Assembly: GCF_001649575.2 (NCBI RefSeq)
Contig: NC_051445.1
Span: 5,335,451-5,399,450, forward strand
From: Kryptolebias marmoratus
Lineage: Eukaryota > Chordata > Actinopteri > Cyprinodontiformes > Rivulidae
Length of the DNA stretch: 64,000 bases
Direction: 5' to 3'
Shown here: positions 50,182-63,212 of the stretch, piece after piece
Numbering within the stretch: position 1 is the stretch's first letter
How the letters are laid out: every line of letters starts with the position of its first letter
The notes under the pieces: model-generated
Database searches by the model: none
Told to the model about the DNA's origin: nothing
What the model saw: only the letters and a program-made list of their open reading frames with translations
Program-made: the position numbers and the translations under genes

Positions 50182-51380
50182 AGAGGACGCCGCCAGCAGG
50201 ACGCACTACCTCTGTCTCGCTGAAAAGGACGCCATTTTGGCCAACATCAAACAGACCAAAAGTTTTGCTTTTTTTGAACATTTTTTTTTAACTTTATTTT
50301 TACAACACTAAGCTCAGACTTGTGGAAACGGGACGTGAGCAGACCGTAAATCTGTTTAGTCTGAACTCAGCTCTGAAAAATCTGAAACGTCTAGTTTTTA
50401 TATTTTTCTTTGAGATTTTTTTTTTTAAAAAAACTCAAAGGCTCAGATTTCAACGTTTATTTTATAATTTGTGTTTTTAATGAAGTATTATATTGGTCTG
50501 CAGCAGCAGCAGCTGTCTCCGTTTTCCCCGGCCGGCCTCTCTGTACGCTGGTGCTGAAGCCGGCTCATCAGAGACGTCCGGTTTGTGAGGGAGACCTGGG
50601 AGGTTTTATCTGGGAATTTCACTGGTGCTGTTCATAAACTTGAGGCTTGGATGCTCTTAGATGGTGCTTCGGTTGATTCTCAGGAAAAACAATTTTTATT
50701 TTTTGGTAATGAAAATTCACCAGAAACTAAATCTAATAAATTATAAAGCATTTCATAGCCACATAGGAATGATTTGGTTCAGACGTGCAGGTGTTTTTAT
50801 GCACCTGAGCTGCCTGTAGCTGATTTTCTTTTCTTTTTTTTTCTTAGCCTTTGCAACTTGATTGCAAATTTTGTTTTTGTTACATTCCTGGAAAACTTGA
50901 TAATTGTGCAAAGTTGGTTTTGCCTTTTCATTTTAAGAGCTTGTATTTATTGATAAGCCTTAGTACGTAAAAGAAAGTGTTCATGTGTGAAATCTTTCAG
51001 TGATTGAGCTCAGTCTGATCACCCACTGCCAAAGGCAAACAGCTATTTATGATCTTTGTTTTTTCCTCCATAACACCTGTTGAATTACAGTTTTGCATTA
51101 AATATTGTACATTAGCTTGTATTTAGTGCCTTTTTTCTTTCTGGAGGAAAAAAAAAACAACAACAAACTGTACATGTACTTAATTTAAGCTGGAGCGAGC
51201 CAAAAGGAGGAAATCAGAACAACCTGTGACTGGAAACGTCTGCAGTGAATAAATAACCATGTGAGCTGTGTGTCGATGTGAATGAATGTATGTTTCTGTA
51301 AATATACCAATTCATAAATGTGTAATTTCCTCTTCATATTGGAATGATTTAAAATAAAGTGAATTGTTTTAGTCTTGTGT
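50182..51380 (+). other. ccne2: ccne2 3' UTR with poly(A) signal
   Basis: Runs from the stop to beyond AATAAA at 51353-51358. It contains an AU-rich TATTTATTG near 50945 and a Pumilio-type TGTAAATA at 51297-51304. A miR-34-type site is listed separately. The end is inferred from the poly(A) signal. Confidence 0.75.
51024..51031 (+). promoter_or_regulatory. ccne2: miR-34-type 8-mer site in ccne2 3' UTR
   Basis: CACTGCCA matches the full 8-mer target of the miR-34/449 seed (GGCAGUG plus the opposite A). Human CCNE2 is a reported miR-34 target, itself induced by p53. A single 8-mer can occur by chance in a 1.2-kb UTR, so function is inferred. Confidence 0.45.
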
Positions 51381-51589
51381 GTGATTGTTTATTTTATTTT
51401 TTATAATAGTAAGAAGTTTTGTCTTAAAGTACAAAATCAAGGGCCCAGCGTTCTGTAAAGGACTGCATATCACCCGCTGCCTTTCATTTCATTGTTTTAG
51501 TTTACTCTTATGTTGGGAAATAACATTGCTTTTTGCCACTTTGACATCTCATAATAGGTTTGACCAAACTTAGTGTGTTGTGAATGACA

Positions 51590-51830
51590 AATCTTTAGCA
51601 CAATATCTGTAAAATTGACTGCGATATAACGATTGTAGTTTTACAAAGTTGGCTGTGGCAGCCATCTTGAATTGAGTGAACTCCAAATAATAATCAGTTA
51701 GAGTGAAGTAAAGTGAAATTTATTTATATGTAGATATAAACCCACTGATTACTTTCTGCAAGTTGCATTAAAATTCGTCCAGTTGTTCATCTTTCTGTAT
51801 ATAAAATATATAGTTTCTGTACAGTAACCA
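51590..51830 (-). repeat. Dispersed repeat, 'AAGATGGCCGCC' family, copy 3
   Basis: GTTGGCTGTGGCAGCCATCTTGAATT followed by ACCCACTGATTACTTTCTGCAAGTTGCATTAAAATTCGTCCAG; the first part is the reverse complement of copies 1 and 2, and the second part matches copy 4 (ATGATTACCTTCTGAATGTTTCAGTATAATCCATTTAG). Confidence 0.7.
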
Positions 51831-51849
51831 GGATCACCAGATGGTGGCA

Positions 51850-54800
51850 GTGTTGGACTACAGGAGGGACTTTAATGGTTCCTTGTCCTCAAACCACAAA
51901 CAGAAGAGGAGACAATAAAATATCCTGTTAACTGTTTTCATATCCACTGAACGCAACAATATTAGAAAAGTTAAAACTTTATTTACACAAGCTAAACACT
52001 AATGTTCCACTTTTTTCTTTAGCGTTGAGTCGATTTAAAACCTGAGAGTTAAAAAACAAGACAAGTGGACTTCTTTTCTCGTGGCTGAAGACATTTTACT
52101 TCTCATCTCAGGAGCTTTTTCAACTGAAATTAAGGAATTTCTTTTTTTCTTTTAGAAACTCTTGCATGATTTTGGCAGTATACTTTAAACTGTAAGACTG
52201 AATATTGCAGCACAATGTTTTTAGACAGTATTTCCACAAATTCAGAGGAAAACACATACAAAGTCACATACAAAAGGATTTATTTATGATAGGCTGCTAT
52301 AAAATGTTTATATGTACATCATATTATACAGATCAACACGGCTCAGAACTGAATGACACTTTAAATCTACAGGATAACAAATGTGTTTGAGTTAAACAAC
52401 ACATTCACATTTGTGTTACACGGCTTCAAAAGCGCAACAAACGCCAACAGATGTTGCACACTGTACAGGTCAAAATCCACGCAGCATCTGCTTCAGATCG
52501 GTTTATAAAAAGACACCTGTGTTGTTCCATTTGGATGCATAGCTTTGAGCAGTTCTTTCAGGGCTCACTACGAATTTGTGTTCAGGCACCAGAAGAGCAA
52601 GAAAGACAAAATAATAATAATAAAAAACAGGTTTAAATGAAAATCTTTGATTGAGTTGTTGTAAAAATTCTGCCATGTTAGATCCAAAATATTTTCGGAT
52701 TTAAAGTTTTGCTCTACGTTTGTTTCTGGGAGAGAACTGTGACCTGAAGTGCAGCCTGGAAATCATCTGTGTCACCAGTTTGATGGCAATTTAAGCATTA
52801 TCTAATGCTGTTATTAAAAGGCTAAGTTTTCTGTTTTGATTGTACTCTTGCTTGTTCACACTCAGCCTCCCTCTTCATAGAAATCTACATTCATCAGGCA
52901 GTGGAATGAAAAGAAACATGGCTGAGAGGAAACCATCAAAAAATGATCCTGGTTAAAGCTGCCAGCAAACAAACTGTTTCACATTTTATTACAAAAGCAG
53001 TTCCATCCTGACTGCACAGAAAAGGAGACAAAAACTGGGAAAAATCCTCAACTTGGTCAATGCTAGGTCTTTAATTTATTTGTTTTCTTTAAAGTTTTAT
53101 TTGTGGCTGCAGGAGGAAGTTTTATTTGTGGCGCCCCTTTTGCCCCACATGCTGCTCATCATCTAAAACTTTCATTTAAATCAGTAAAACGTACATCTCC
53201 CACCTTTATGCACCTCATCCTCTACAAAAATATAAAACTGGAAGTGCCACTGGTCATTTTCAGATAGATGAGTGAATATCACAGCAAGCGTTTTCTTTTA
53301 ATCCACAACAAAAAAGAAGATAAAGAAACAGTCAAAGTGGTGCCAACCAGCACTTTAACAGCGCACAACCAACAGCAACTGGAGAGGATCTTCAGAAAGG
53401 TTCTTTAAGGGAGTAGAAAAATAAATTCTTTTTTTTTTATGTACCAGCAAAGTTGATTTTATCAGGTAGAAACTCTGCGTTCCACCCGGTGAGCTCACAA
53501 AGCTTTAGTTTTTCTGACTCTTGCCTCCTGAATAATTTTCTAGTGCAATAAGAAGGTAGAAAAGAGTTGGTTACTGAATGTTTTGAGAGTCCTATTATTC
53601 TAAAAATTCAGAAAGCACAAAACTGAATATATATCTCTTAAGAAATATTTTTTGTTGTTGTAGTTTGTTTAAAAAGCAGCTAAATAAAATGTTGAGAGGA
53701 TTTCTTTCTGAAGCAGATTCTCTTTTTGTTTTGAGTCGTGAGCGAAGGGTCAGAATCAAACCTGTCTGGGTGGAGAAATAAAGACTAAAATGTTCCAATG
53801 TAGTACTCTTTAAGGAGAACTTTGAGTTCTCTTCAAGGCCTTAATGTTGTTGAGATTTCAAGTGTACCAGATTCATTCTTCCACACTGAAGCTCCACTCA
53901 CCCTGAACACTTTCACATCATTTGATGGTAAAATTTCCTCAGCAAAACATCATCCTTTGACCCTGAAAGTCCCAATTTGCAAAGGCAAAGCACAGCGACC
54001 CACAAAACTGCTTAAAAATTGAATAACTTCAGCACAAAGAACTGCTTTTAAAGGGGGAGAAAATAAATAAATAAAAACACAAGTGATGCTGGGTGACATA
54101 TTCTTGTGTGAAAATGGGAAATGAACCAGTAACAAGTTCTCTTTGTGCTTTTTGTCCACTTTAAGCTTCTGAAACACAACTTCTCTTCTACTTACAAAAC
54201 AAACAAAAAACACACAACAAACCCCCAACCCTGAAAATGTCTGATTCACTGTCGTTGTTGACCGACACGCTGGAGAGGAGCTGCTGCATTCACACATCAC
54301 ATTAAGCCGTTTTAAAATAAATAAAGATTGGATAATTTTTTTTTATACTTTAGAGCTGAATTCACAATAAAAATGCTGCAAAACTGCTCCAGAGCACACA
54401 TAGTGAGAGATCAGTGAAAGTCCAACAATGTGACAGTAAAAGCAAAGATTTTGAAGTTATTTTCACCAAACTTGTCCATAATTATTTAACACAAAAGCAA
54501 TCCTTCAAGTAATTGTAGGTGTTTAATTTTGTAATTTATGGGCTTTATTAGATGTTTTTTATTGGACAGTATGTGGGTTTTTAATCAAATTCTTCCTTAA
54601 AGACATCAATATTTCGACTTATCTATTTATACATATGCCAGTTGCATGAAGTTTAGCATATATTACACATTTTTATGCTTGTGAAATCAGTGCCTGTATT
54701 TGTTGTCCATGTTTCTTAGATTATTCATTTATAAAAAACACAGCTTATTTGTTTCTTTGATTTTAAGGGGATATTTTTATGCCTCAGTTAAATGATTATA

Positions 54801-55061
54801 AAACACGTACTTACGAAAGTCACCATCTTCAGACGGACATTTTTAGTTAAAAAGAACTACATTTAAATTTGCACGTGACATCCAACCATAGCAGATCATT
54901 GGTTTATTATACTAAAAGAGGATGGGGATAATAAATACTGATTTAAATCAGAATGCACAGCTCTGAAGGATAATGCTTTTCATTCCTGTGTGAATGCAGC
55001 TCTGATCTCCCTTCTGTTTGATGGTGGAGTTGGGGTGGGGGTGGGGGTGGGGTGGCTCCTC
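51850..55061. other. Tail-to-tail region between ccne2 and the cadherin, including cadherin 3' UTR
   Basis: No supported coding exon on either strand. The cadherin 3' UTR must begin at 55061 and run leftwards; several minus-strand AATAAA candidates (forward TTTATT) exist and I cannot choose between them. Fish cadherin 3' UTRs are often long, so most of this stretch may be transcribed on the minus strand. Confidence 0.5.
55032..55052 (+). other. G-quadruplex motif just past the cadherin stop codon
   Basis: Four G runs of 4, 5, 5 and 4 separated by single T bases, on the plus strand. The minus-strand cadherin transcript carries the C-rich complement, so the G-rich strand is the template strand. 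It begins 9 nt beyond the stop codon (55062-55064). Confidence 0.8.
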
Positions 55062-58000
55062 CTAGTGGTGCTGAGGCAGCGGGTCATGGCTGTGGCTCCT
55101 CTGTATGTAGGCTATAGCGTCTCTGTACGTGAGGGCCAGCTGGGGCCGGTCATACATCTCACTCAGAGCCTGAAACTTGGGGCCCCACCGAGACAGTCTG
55201 TCATAAACAAAACGTCCTTCATCGTTTTCCTCCTCCTCCTCGTTGCTGGTACTCATTTTTCTGCAGGACACTGCTGACCCCAGAGAGCTGAGGCTTCCTG
55301 CTGAGGACCCAGAACCTTCGACGCACCAGACGTGGTAGGCGTCGGGTGGAAAAGCGTCACTGTCATTGTCTGCCTCCCAAATGATTCGCGTCACGTAGCT
55401 CTTAAAGTCTACATGGGAGCGCGACCTGGATGGGGCATCCACGTAACTGCCGGCGTCGCTCGTCTCTGTGTCTCTGCTCGCATGAGATGTGAAGTTAGCG
55501 TAGGTGACGTCGCCATTGTAGGCGGCGTTGACTGCGTGCTGCTGCTGGTGGTGGTGGTGATGTGGGATGCTGAGGTAGGGAGCGCCTGAGCTGCAGGAGG
55601 AACTGGATGGATGGACTTCCTCCTGGGAGCCCGGTGAGGATTTGATGAGCGGGGCTGTGGTGCAGGAGGACGACTGGGACAGACTGGAGCAAAGTGGACG
55701 CTTCAGCTCTGTGATATCATAACCATTCTGATGGGATGGAAGAAACAAAGAACACATTCACTCAATAAAAAAGATAGATATATATTGCCATATTTAATCT
55801 TTTAACTCTGTTCTGAATCGTTTAGCTTTAACAACTCAGATCCAGATTTCAGCTTCTTTAACAAATTTCCTTAAAGTCATTCAGGACAATTCAGGAAAAT
55901 TTGGGTCGAGCTCAACTTTGAGGCCTATTTGATATAATATTTTATGAATCATGTTCCTTTAGCTCATCAGTGATCTTAGAGTTCTGCTGTGATGTGACTT
56001 CTAAATCAACATGTATTTCTCTAAAGTTCGATGCAAATAAAGCAGAAGCTCATACTTTAAAGGGTAAAAATGTCATTTTATCTATAGTCTTTGTTTATCT
56101 GCATCATTTGTTTGGGACATAATCTGTTATTATGCACTCTTTTCCTGTAACTTGAATAAAATGCTTTTTCCCAAGTGGGTACAAAACTTATAGAGGGTTG
56201 TAAACATGATGCATCTTCAAAAATTAAGTGGGAATAAATTAGCTTTTTGCAGGGAATGATTTCATAAATGTCATAATTTGAGTTGTGTTGTCAGTAAATG
56301 AGCTTTTTCTGTCTGACACTAAACCTGCCACTGATGATACAGAGAAGATGATTAAAATGTACTAAACTCTGTCTTTATGTAAACATTTTGGTCATGGTTG
56401 GGTTTGTCAGTTAGATTTTTGAAGGATTATTCTAAAGGTTTTCAGAGGTTTAGGATGTGGAGAATAAGCATTTCTATTCAAGCCTGCTCCTGCTTCACAT
56501 AAAACTGTATTTGTGTAGATGTTTTGAAATTCGTATTAATAACAGCATTGTTGTTTGGTCAAATTTTCTAACAACGCTCAGGCCACGTACTACAACTCTT
56601 AGTTGTGTCTGAGTACCTGGTCCTGCTCTCCTCCTCCTTCCTCGTTGTAGTTGAGGATGTTTTCTCGAATGTCCTCCCAGCTCTCGTGCTCAGCAGGAAT
56701 GTGATAAACTCCTCGTTTCCTGAACTTGTTTCGGCTGCCTTTCTGGTTCCAAACGGTCACTGCCACCAACACAACTACACACACAAACACACAGCAGGGA
56801 GGACAATATAACTTTGTGATTTAACACTTCCAGATTTGGCATTTAAAGCTCCTCTGTGGAGCAATTCTTTCCTAAAAATCATAAATATGTTAATTAAGAA
56901 GCAAAAGAAGAATGATAAAGAGCAGGAAAACAAAGTAGTATCAGCATCTATACTACAGTTTTCAGTGCTACAAGACTGGATTTAGAAGGAAATCGAAATC
57001 TATAAACAATTCTTTTATAGTACAGTTGTATGCTATAGTGCCTAAAGGTGGAAGAACATTAAAACTGATTTAACTGCTGCTTTAAAGCTGAGGGCAGCAG
57101 ATGCTTACTGTATGGTTGAACAAAATATGTCACCTTTTATGTAACCCTGTTCTCCCAATGACAGCACTCTATTTACTTTTGATCTAATGGAAAAACCATT
57201 GATCTGCAAACTGTTACGCAAGCTAAAACTAAAGGTTTTTTGAGGTGATGGTTAATTTGGCCATATATGTGTGTGTTACATGGTATTAATAAACACGGCT
57301 GTGGCTCAGAGATTAAAGCAGTTGTTCTCCAATGAGCGAGTTAGAGGTTCGATTCCTGGCAGCAGTCGTGTGTGAAACTGTCCCTGGGCAAGACACTGAA
57401 CCCCTCCGATGTGTGCCTCATTGTTTAAAACACTGATTAGACTTTATAGAATGATTTATTCAGGTTAACTTTGCAGAGATTCAGTAGAGTTCTGTGAGGA
57501 TGGGTAAGTGAGGACAGATTGTGTTGTAATTTGTTAGGGTGTTTTTTCTGAGCTTGTAGCTCCGTCCAGCAGTTTACTTTACCCTGACTCGTCCAACACA
57601 GTTGGGTTTCTGGTAATCTGAGTCGTAGACACCTGATTGATGGGATGGCTCAGACAGACTTTTATAATGCGTCAACATCTCTCTTAAAACACTAAGCCAA
57701 TATATTTATTTATTTTTTGTATGATTAACTAAATTATTGCATCTAAGAGTGACAGAAAAGTTAACTTCAGTTTGGTCTCTTACCAATGAAGACAAGCAGA
57801 CACATGCTGATGGCGAGGATGGAGCTGGGACTGAGAGCGGCTAGCCGGTGACCTTTGACCTGTCCAAGCTCGCACCGCTGACCCCTGAAACCCTCCTGAC
57901 ATCGACACTGGTAGCTGTCAGGAGACAGTGCCTGGCACGTGCCACCATTCCGGCAAGAGGAAGGTCCACAGGGCGATGGAACACACCGCTGCTGACCGGA

Positions 58001-61000
58001 GTCATCCGTCACTGTCACCTGAGCACCAGGACACCTGGGGCAGGGTGGAGATCAGGAGAATTGACAAGATGAGTTAACAGCAACATTTTATAAATGACAT
58101 AAAGTCACAAAAGAGATCGTCCTGAATCAGTGTGAATGAATCAAATGGCAGTGCTGCTTTTGAGTTGGTTTGTGTTGGTGCTCCGTTTACCTGCACTGGT
58201 GTTTCCTCCACAGGTCGATGCAGCGAAGCGGGCTGCGGCACGGCTGGCTGCTGCAGGCGTCGCTGGAGCAGCCAGAGGTGACACCTCGTCTCTCCAGAAC
58301 CATCACCAAGTCCCGACTCTGGCCGTCCAGAGGAAGGACATGACCATTAAAACGAACATCCCGCATACAGCCTGCATGAGAAGAAACAATGATGAGTCAG
58401 CATTCACCTGTTGTTCACCTGTTTATAGATTCTTCTGTATTCTTTTTTCAACCAAACTACTTCCTTTTACCCTTCATATGTCAAAACATTCAACTCAGTT
58501 TTTCTTTTATTCTTTTTAAAATATTTAACTTAGATTAAAATAATTCTCAATAAAAATACATTGAAACTTCTTCAATTCCTTTTATGAACTTGGTCTATTT
58601 CTGTCTTCTTAAACTTCTTTTAGCTACTGTTTTGCCACTTTTAGCATTTAACTAGTTTTGCTCCTTTTCATATCACAGTTTTTGGTGTCAGTTTTACTCA
58701 GTTAAAAAACATTCTTGCAAAAACAAAAATCTTTTGACAAAAAGACCCGAAAGAAGTTCAGATCTTACCCAGAAAGTCAGCCTTGTCTCCAGCATTTGGT
58801 CTGCTGCCAACCATCAGACTTGCCGGATAAATTACAATTTCCCTGTGGCTCCCCAGCCGAGCCTGAACCTCCCGGGACCCCCCTCCCTGCTCCAGTCGCA
58901 GGGTGAACGTGTTGTCATGGCGACTGAGGCTGACCTGGACCCACTGTCCGACATCCACTCGGTGACCAAGAAGCTTGAGAGAGTGAGGACCGTCACCCAG
59001 GTTGGCTTGTACTGACAAGTGACCCTCAGTGATCTGACAAAAAAAGACCACTTGAGACTTTTGTTTGTAACTTGTGAAAAATAAAAATTAGAGGTGTTAA
59101 GAAGCTGTCTGAAAGGTCAGAGGTCGGTGAAAGTGGTCCCAAACGTGGACTGACCTCCAGGACGATGTACTCGTTGGCATCCCGAGACGCCACTGAGAGC
59201 AGGGTTCCTGATGTGGCCCTCGTTCGGAGGAGCAGCTGGATGTTGGTGCGTCGGGAGCTGCCGCCTCCTCTGAGCTGAAAACGCATCATGCTGTTCGCGT
59301 CGAAGGAGGACTCTGCGACGGCTTAAAGGTGAGGAGGATACAAGTTTAAACTCAGGTTTTCTTTCTTTAATGAGAAGTTTCAGTGAGTCCCTCACCTCTG
59401 TCACACTTGTGTCCGGTGTACCCTGGACGGCACTCACAGCTGAAGGAGCCCCAGTCGGCGAGGCAGGAGGCGTGAACGCCACACGAAGGACCAGCCGCCG
59501 TCACACACACGCCGTCCGTTAGCCTGCAGCCTGGCGCACTGTCAACACTCTCACCTGGAGACGCCAGATCATACACCTGAGGGACAAAGACGGGGAGAAA
59601 TTAAAATGGTGCTAATCTCTTGCCAAATAAAACTCCTGGCAAAATTGTTTTTCTTCACTTTATCCACTCTAACTCCTGTGAACTTCCTTCATATTTCATA
59701 AAAAAGATCCTATTGCTGGTTCCAGTGTTCCGGGCTGTGTTCACTGCCAGCATGAGATTGGAGCTAGTTTTTCTGTCTTTTAATTCTGCTGTTTTCATCC
59801 CTTGAGTCCGAAATGCAAAAAGACTTGATTCGACATGCACTAAATTTCAACACAAGACCATTGTTTCAGTTGGCAGGCGTACTGCGGATGCATTCTGTGG
59901 TGTGTCAGTCATGTTCACACATAAATGTGTCTTAAATTCTTTTGAAAGATTTTGGGAAATCAGCTTTGATAACACAGCAAAGATCCACACGTTAGGCGAG
60001 GGACAGGATTTCAATCTCATTTTTAAAGCACAGTAGCTTTGTTTTGTTTTTTTTTTTACCTGATTTTAGTCCTGTAAAATACAGATGTGTGAAACATGTC
60101 AGTAATTTCACAGCATTTTTTTTGTAAAATTGTGAATTTCCTTAAATTCGAAGGTTTGTGGCAATGGACAAAAATAAGATTTACCTCAAACTAAAAGTGA
60201 TTACCACATATTTGCTCTTTAGGGATTTTTAAGGAGTACTACTTATAGTACGTGTTTAGCCATTTTTGATTTTGCTAAAGTTGATTAGCTGTGGTGGCCA
60301 TCTTGAATGGGGTTGACTCAAAAAGTTATTCAGATGTAGATGAACCTCCAATGATTACCTTCTGAATGTTTCAGTATAATCCATTTAGGAGTTTATGAGA
60401 TATTTTGCGAACAAACAACAGACAAACAAACCCACATACACACACACACACACACAGAGTTACATGATCACCAGCCTTTAACGGTAGCAGGCGATAACCA
60501 TTAGTTAATTTACATTGGACGTTAGTGTCTGCACACAATACTGTGAGTCCTCACTCTGAAAGTAAAAAAGGACCTTGGATCTGTTTTATCAACTGACATG
60601 TCTAATTAAATTTTAATCAGACAAAATGGCTGCTTTGAATCACGTTTATGAGAATACTCATCCATTTATCATCTGTGACCTTTAATTAAAGACATCTAAT
60701 TTTGCTCGCTGGATGGATTCTGGCCACCCTCTCTGTCTCTGTGAATTGGACAAGGTGAAGTAATATTTGAAGGGAATAAATCATAAAATTGATCATATTT
60801 AGCTTAGTGTTCCTGTGCATGTACAAAAGCTTTCTTTTTAGTTTTATTAGGCTATTTAATTTAATTTCAGTACCCCCTAAAATTTATTATTTTACATTTT
60901 ATAAATGTAAGGCTTTTCAATATTTCTTTGGGATTCACTCTCAAATGGTCCTAAATTTTGTAGCAAAACTAAACATGGTAAGTTTAGTTTTTAATCTATA

Positions 61001-63212
61001 AGTGCTTTGTGGTTTCAATATAGCGTATTAGTTTTGCGGAGACACGTCAGGAGCACATATAATACTACTTTTATAATCAGTCCAAGAATTATGTAAAAAA
61101 CCTCTTCAGGTCGCTTTTGTCATTTTTGCTTTGCAGAAAGCAGCTTCATGTAGTTCTATCATCGATATTACTGTCTCTGTTGATATGAGGTTTGATTACA
61201 TTTATTCCAAAAAGAAAAAAAACATGATCATATTTTTTTAAAAATCAGGAGAAAATAAAACTCAAAGCACAATGGACTGTGGATAAAATGATACAGTGCT
61301 CGCAGTGTTGTGCCAATGCTAACATCATAAACTTTCGCATTTTTTTTTTTATTTTAATGTTGCTGGAGTCTTTCCTGGGGAATATTTGAGAGCTCTGGGA
61401 GGTTGTTGAGGTTTTCACCCAGCAGCAGAGGAACCACAGCATCTTGCTGAGTTTCTGCAGGAGAATGAGGAGGAAGAGGGAGCTTCTTTCCATTTATTTT
61501 ACATCTTGGACTGTAATGTTGTTATATTGGCCTTGGGTGATGAGCTGAGCTCAGACCACCATCTGTCCGACCATCACCCCCTCGCTACACGAGTGCACAC
61601 ACACTAATGATCCTCACCAACAAATACTACCCACCAAGGAGTGAGAGAGGAGTGAATTCATGCATGTACAAACAGGTACATACAGGAAATGCTAATGATT
61701 ACTTGGATGCAAATACACAGATAGAAAGTTGTGTTTCATTTACTTCAGTTAATATTACATATCTAGGAGACAATCACTTCTCTCCTGATGCCTAATTTAA
61801 AGTGAATCTGAGGTTGTTAAACCCTTAAACAAAATGAGAAATAACAAGGGGGCAGATCTGCTCATCATAAACACATATATGTCCACACATATTCACATTT
61901 AAAGGACACATAATCAAACACAGAGAACAGTATTACCTGGCTGTCAACTACAAGGTTACGGATGCATCCAGTGAAACTTCTGTAACGCCTGTAAGGAGTC
62001 AGTTCCTTTACTCCTCCCAGCTGAAGAGGCTGGAATACATTTAAATACCTGAGGAGGGAGAGGGGGCATACACAGGAAGAAAAGGGAAGGTGGATGGATA
62101 AAGAAAGATATGAAAAATGTGGATCAGGGACAGAAAGAAGAGGAACAAATCCCAAGTCAGACTAGAGAAACTGAATATGTTGCAAAAATGACGTGGGAAT
62201 GCTGAATGACTGCTGAAATTAGCTAAAGATGAAAGTGATATGCTGAAGCAGATTTGTAAATATATGTATTTTGAAACATACAAGCACACTAGCACACTTC
62301 TCCTGAATGAGCTGAACATTCAGATGTTAGATGTTTAGATGAAAGGCAAAAAAGTACAGCAAAATAAAAAAACGACAAACAGTAGTGTGAATGCTAAATC
62401 AGCATTCAGAATTTAACTTTTACTGTAAATGTACGCAGTGAGTAACATCTGTTCATACCTCTGGTTCCCGGGTGTCTCTCCTGCAGCTCTGCAGCCAGAC
62501 TCATCGATCTCTCGGACCTCCCCTCCAACGCCTTCCAGCTCGTTCAACGCCACCCCTCCACACTGGTCCAGGACCAGCTGGACAACCTGAACACAAACAG
62601 AAATTATTAATTACATAATATAAAAACATATTATTATTCTTAAATGTAATATTTTTATCCACATAACCTCAATGTGCTTGATAAAAAAAAAGAATAATGA
62701 AATGTTTAGGAATACATAATACATTCATACATGAACCCTTAATGGATTTGAAGGATTTTAAAAGAGCTTTACATGTGGTCCTAAATTAAAATAGAAGAAA
62801 ATGAAGAAGTCAGAAATAGTTTACATTTTTATGTTTGTGTAAGAACTATGATTATTTTTAACAGTCTAGTCTGCTTAATGCATAAACAAATTCCTAAAGT
62901 CAATTTAAGTTAACAACATATTTAGTTTAATGATATTTTTTTAAATTAAAAAGCAGTTCTCATGATGTTAATATTCGTAGCAGTTAAAACGGTTTGAAAA
63001 ACTTCATCCTACTATCAGTCTGTCCCGTCATCTTTTCTCTGCTGTTTTATTATTCATGAATCACTGATTGTGGCTCTGGCTTACCTTTCCATCACTGATT
63101 ATGTCGAGTCGATGCCAGCGCCGGTCGTTGATGGTGGTTTTAGGTGTGAGCTGAAGGGTCAGCGTTCCTGATCCATGGTTTATACTCAGAACTGGACCCC
63201 CGTTTCTTAACT
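55062..63212 (-). CDS. Type III classical cadherin (Hz/DN-cadherin-like), 5' partial
   Basis: Cell-cell adhesion receptor with laminin-G and EGF modules near the membrane, as in Drosophila DN-cadherin and vertebrate Hz-cadherin. Ten exons, minus strand: 63212-63085, 62586-62459, 62048-61937, 59576-59396, 59321-59155, 59033-58769, 58371-58191, 58034-57784, 56774-56617, 55727-55062; phases match at every joint, about 745 codons. Order: laminin-G 1 (exons 1-3, ends SFTGCIRNLVVDSQ); EGF (exon 4, GYTGHKCDR); laminin-G 2 (exons 5-7, ending GCMRDVRFNGHVLPLDGQ); Cys-rich EGF-like part; EGF with CRNGGTC and GQRCE; membrane helix split by an intron (ILAISMCLLVFI|VVLVAVTVW); tail. The p120-binding region has NEEGGGEQDQNGYDI; the beta-catenin region has YDRLSRWGPKFQALSEMY. 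A His/Gln run lies mid-tail. The cadherin repeats and start lie beyond the right edge. Confidence 0.93.
57296..57420 (+). mobile_element. tRNA-derived SINE in cadherin intron
   Basis: Has a pol III box A (TGGCTCAGAGATTAAAG from 57302) and box B (GGTTCGATTCC, 57346-57356), 44 bp apart, then TGTCCCTGGGCAAGACACTGAACCCC, a body common to fish SINEs. No clear tail or target duplication was found, so it is probably an old copy. It is not a working tRNA: no cloverleaf can be closed. Confidence 0.8.
60240..60510 (-). repeat. Dispersed repeat, 'AAGATGGCCGCC' family, copy 4, with (CA)n tract
   Basis: TTAGCTGTGGTGGCCATCTTGAATGGGGTTGACTC, GATTACCTTCTGAATGTTTCAGTATAATCC, GAGATATTTTGCGAACAAACAACAGACAAACAAACCC and a CA run at 60433-60456. 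It is the fullest copy and ends with TAGCAGGCGATAACC. Located in the intron between the third and fourth cadherin exons of the window. Confidence 0.75.

Noticed and set aside
57296..57370. Possible functional tRNA gene
   Set aside because: Only the pol III boxes are kept; the arms do not pair and the body continues as a SINE.
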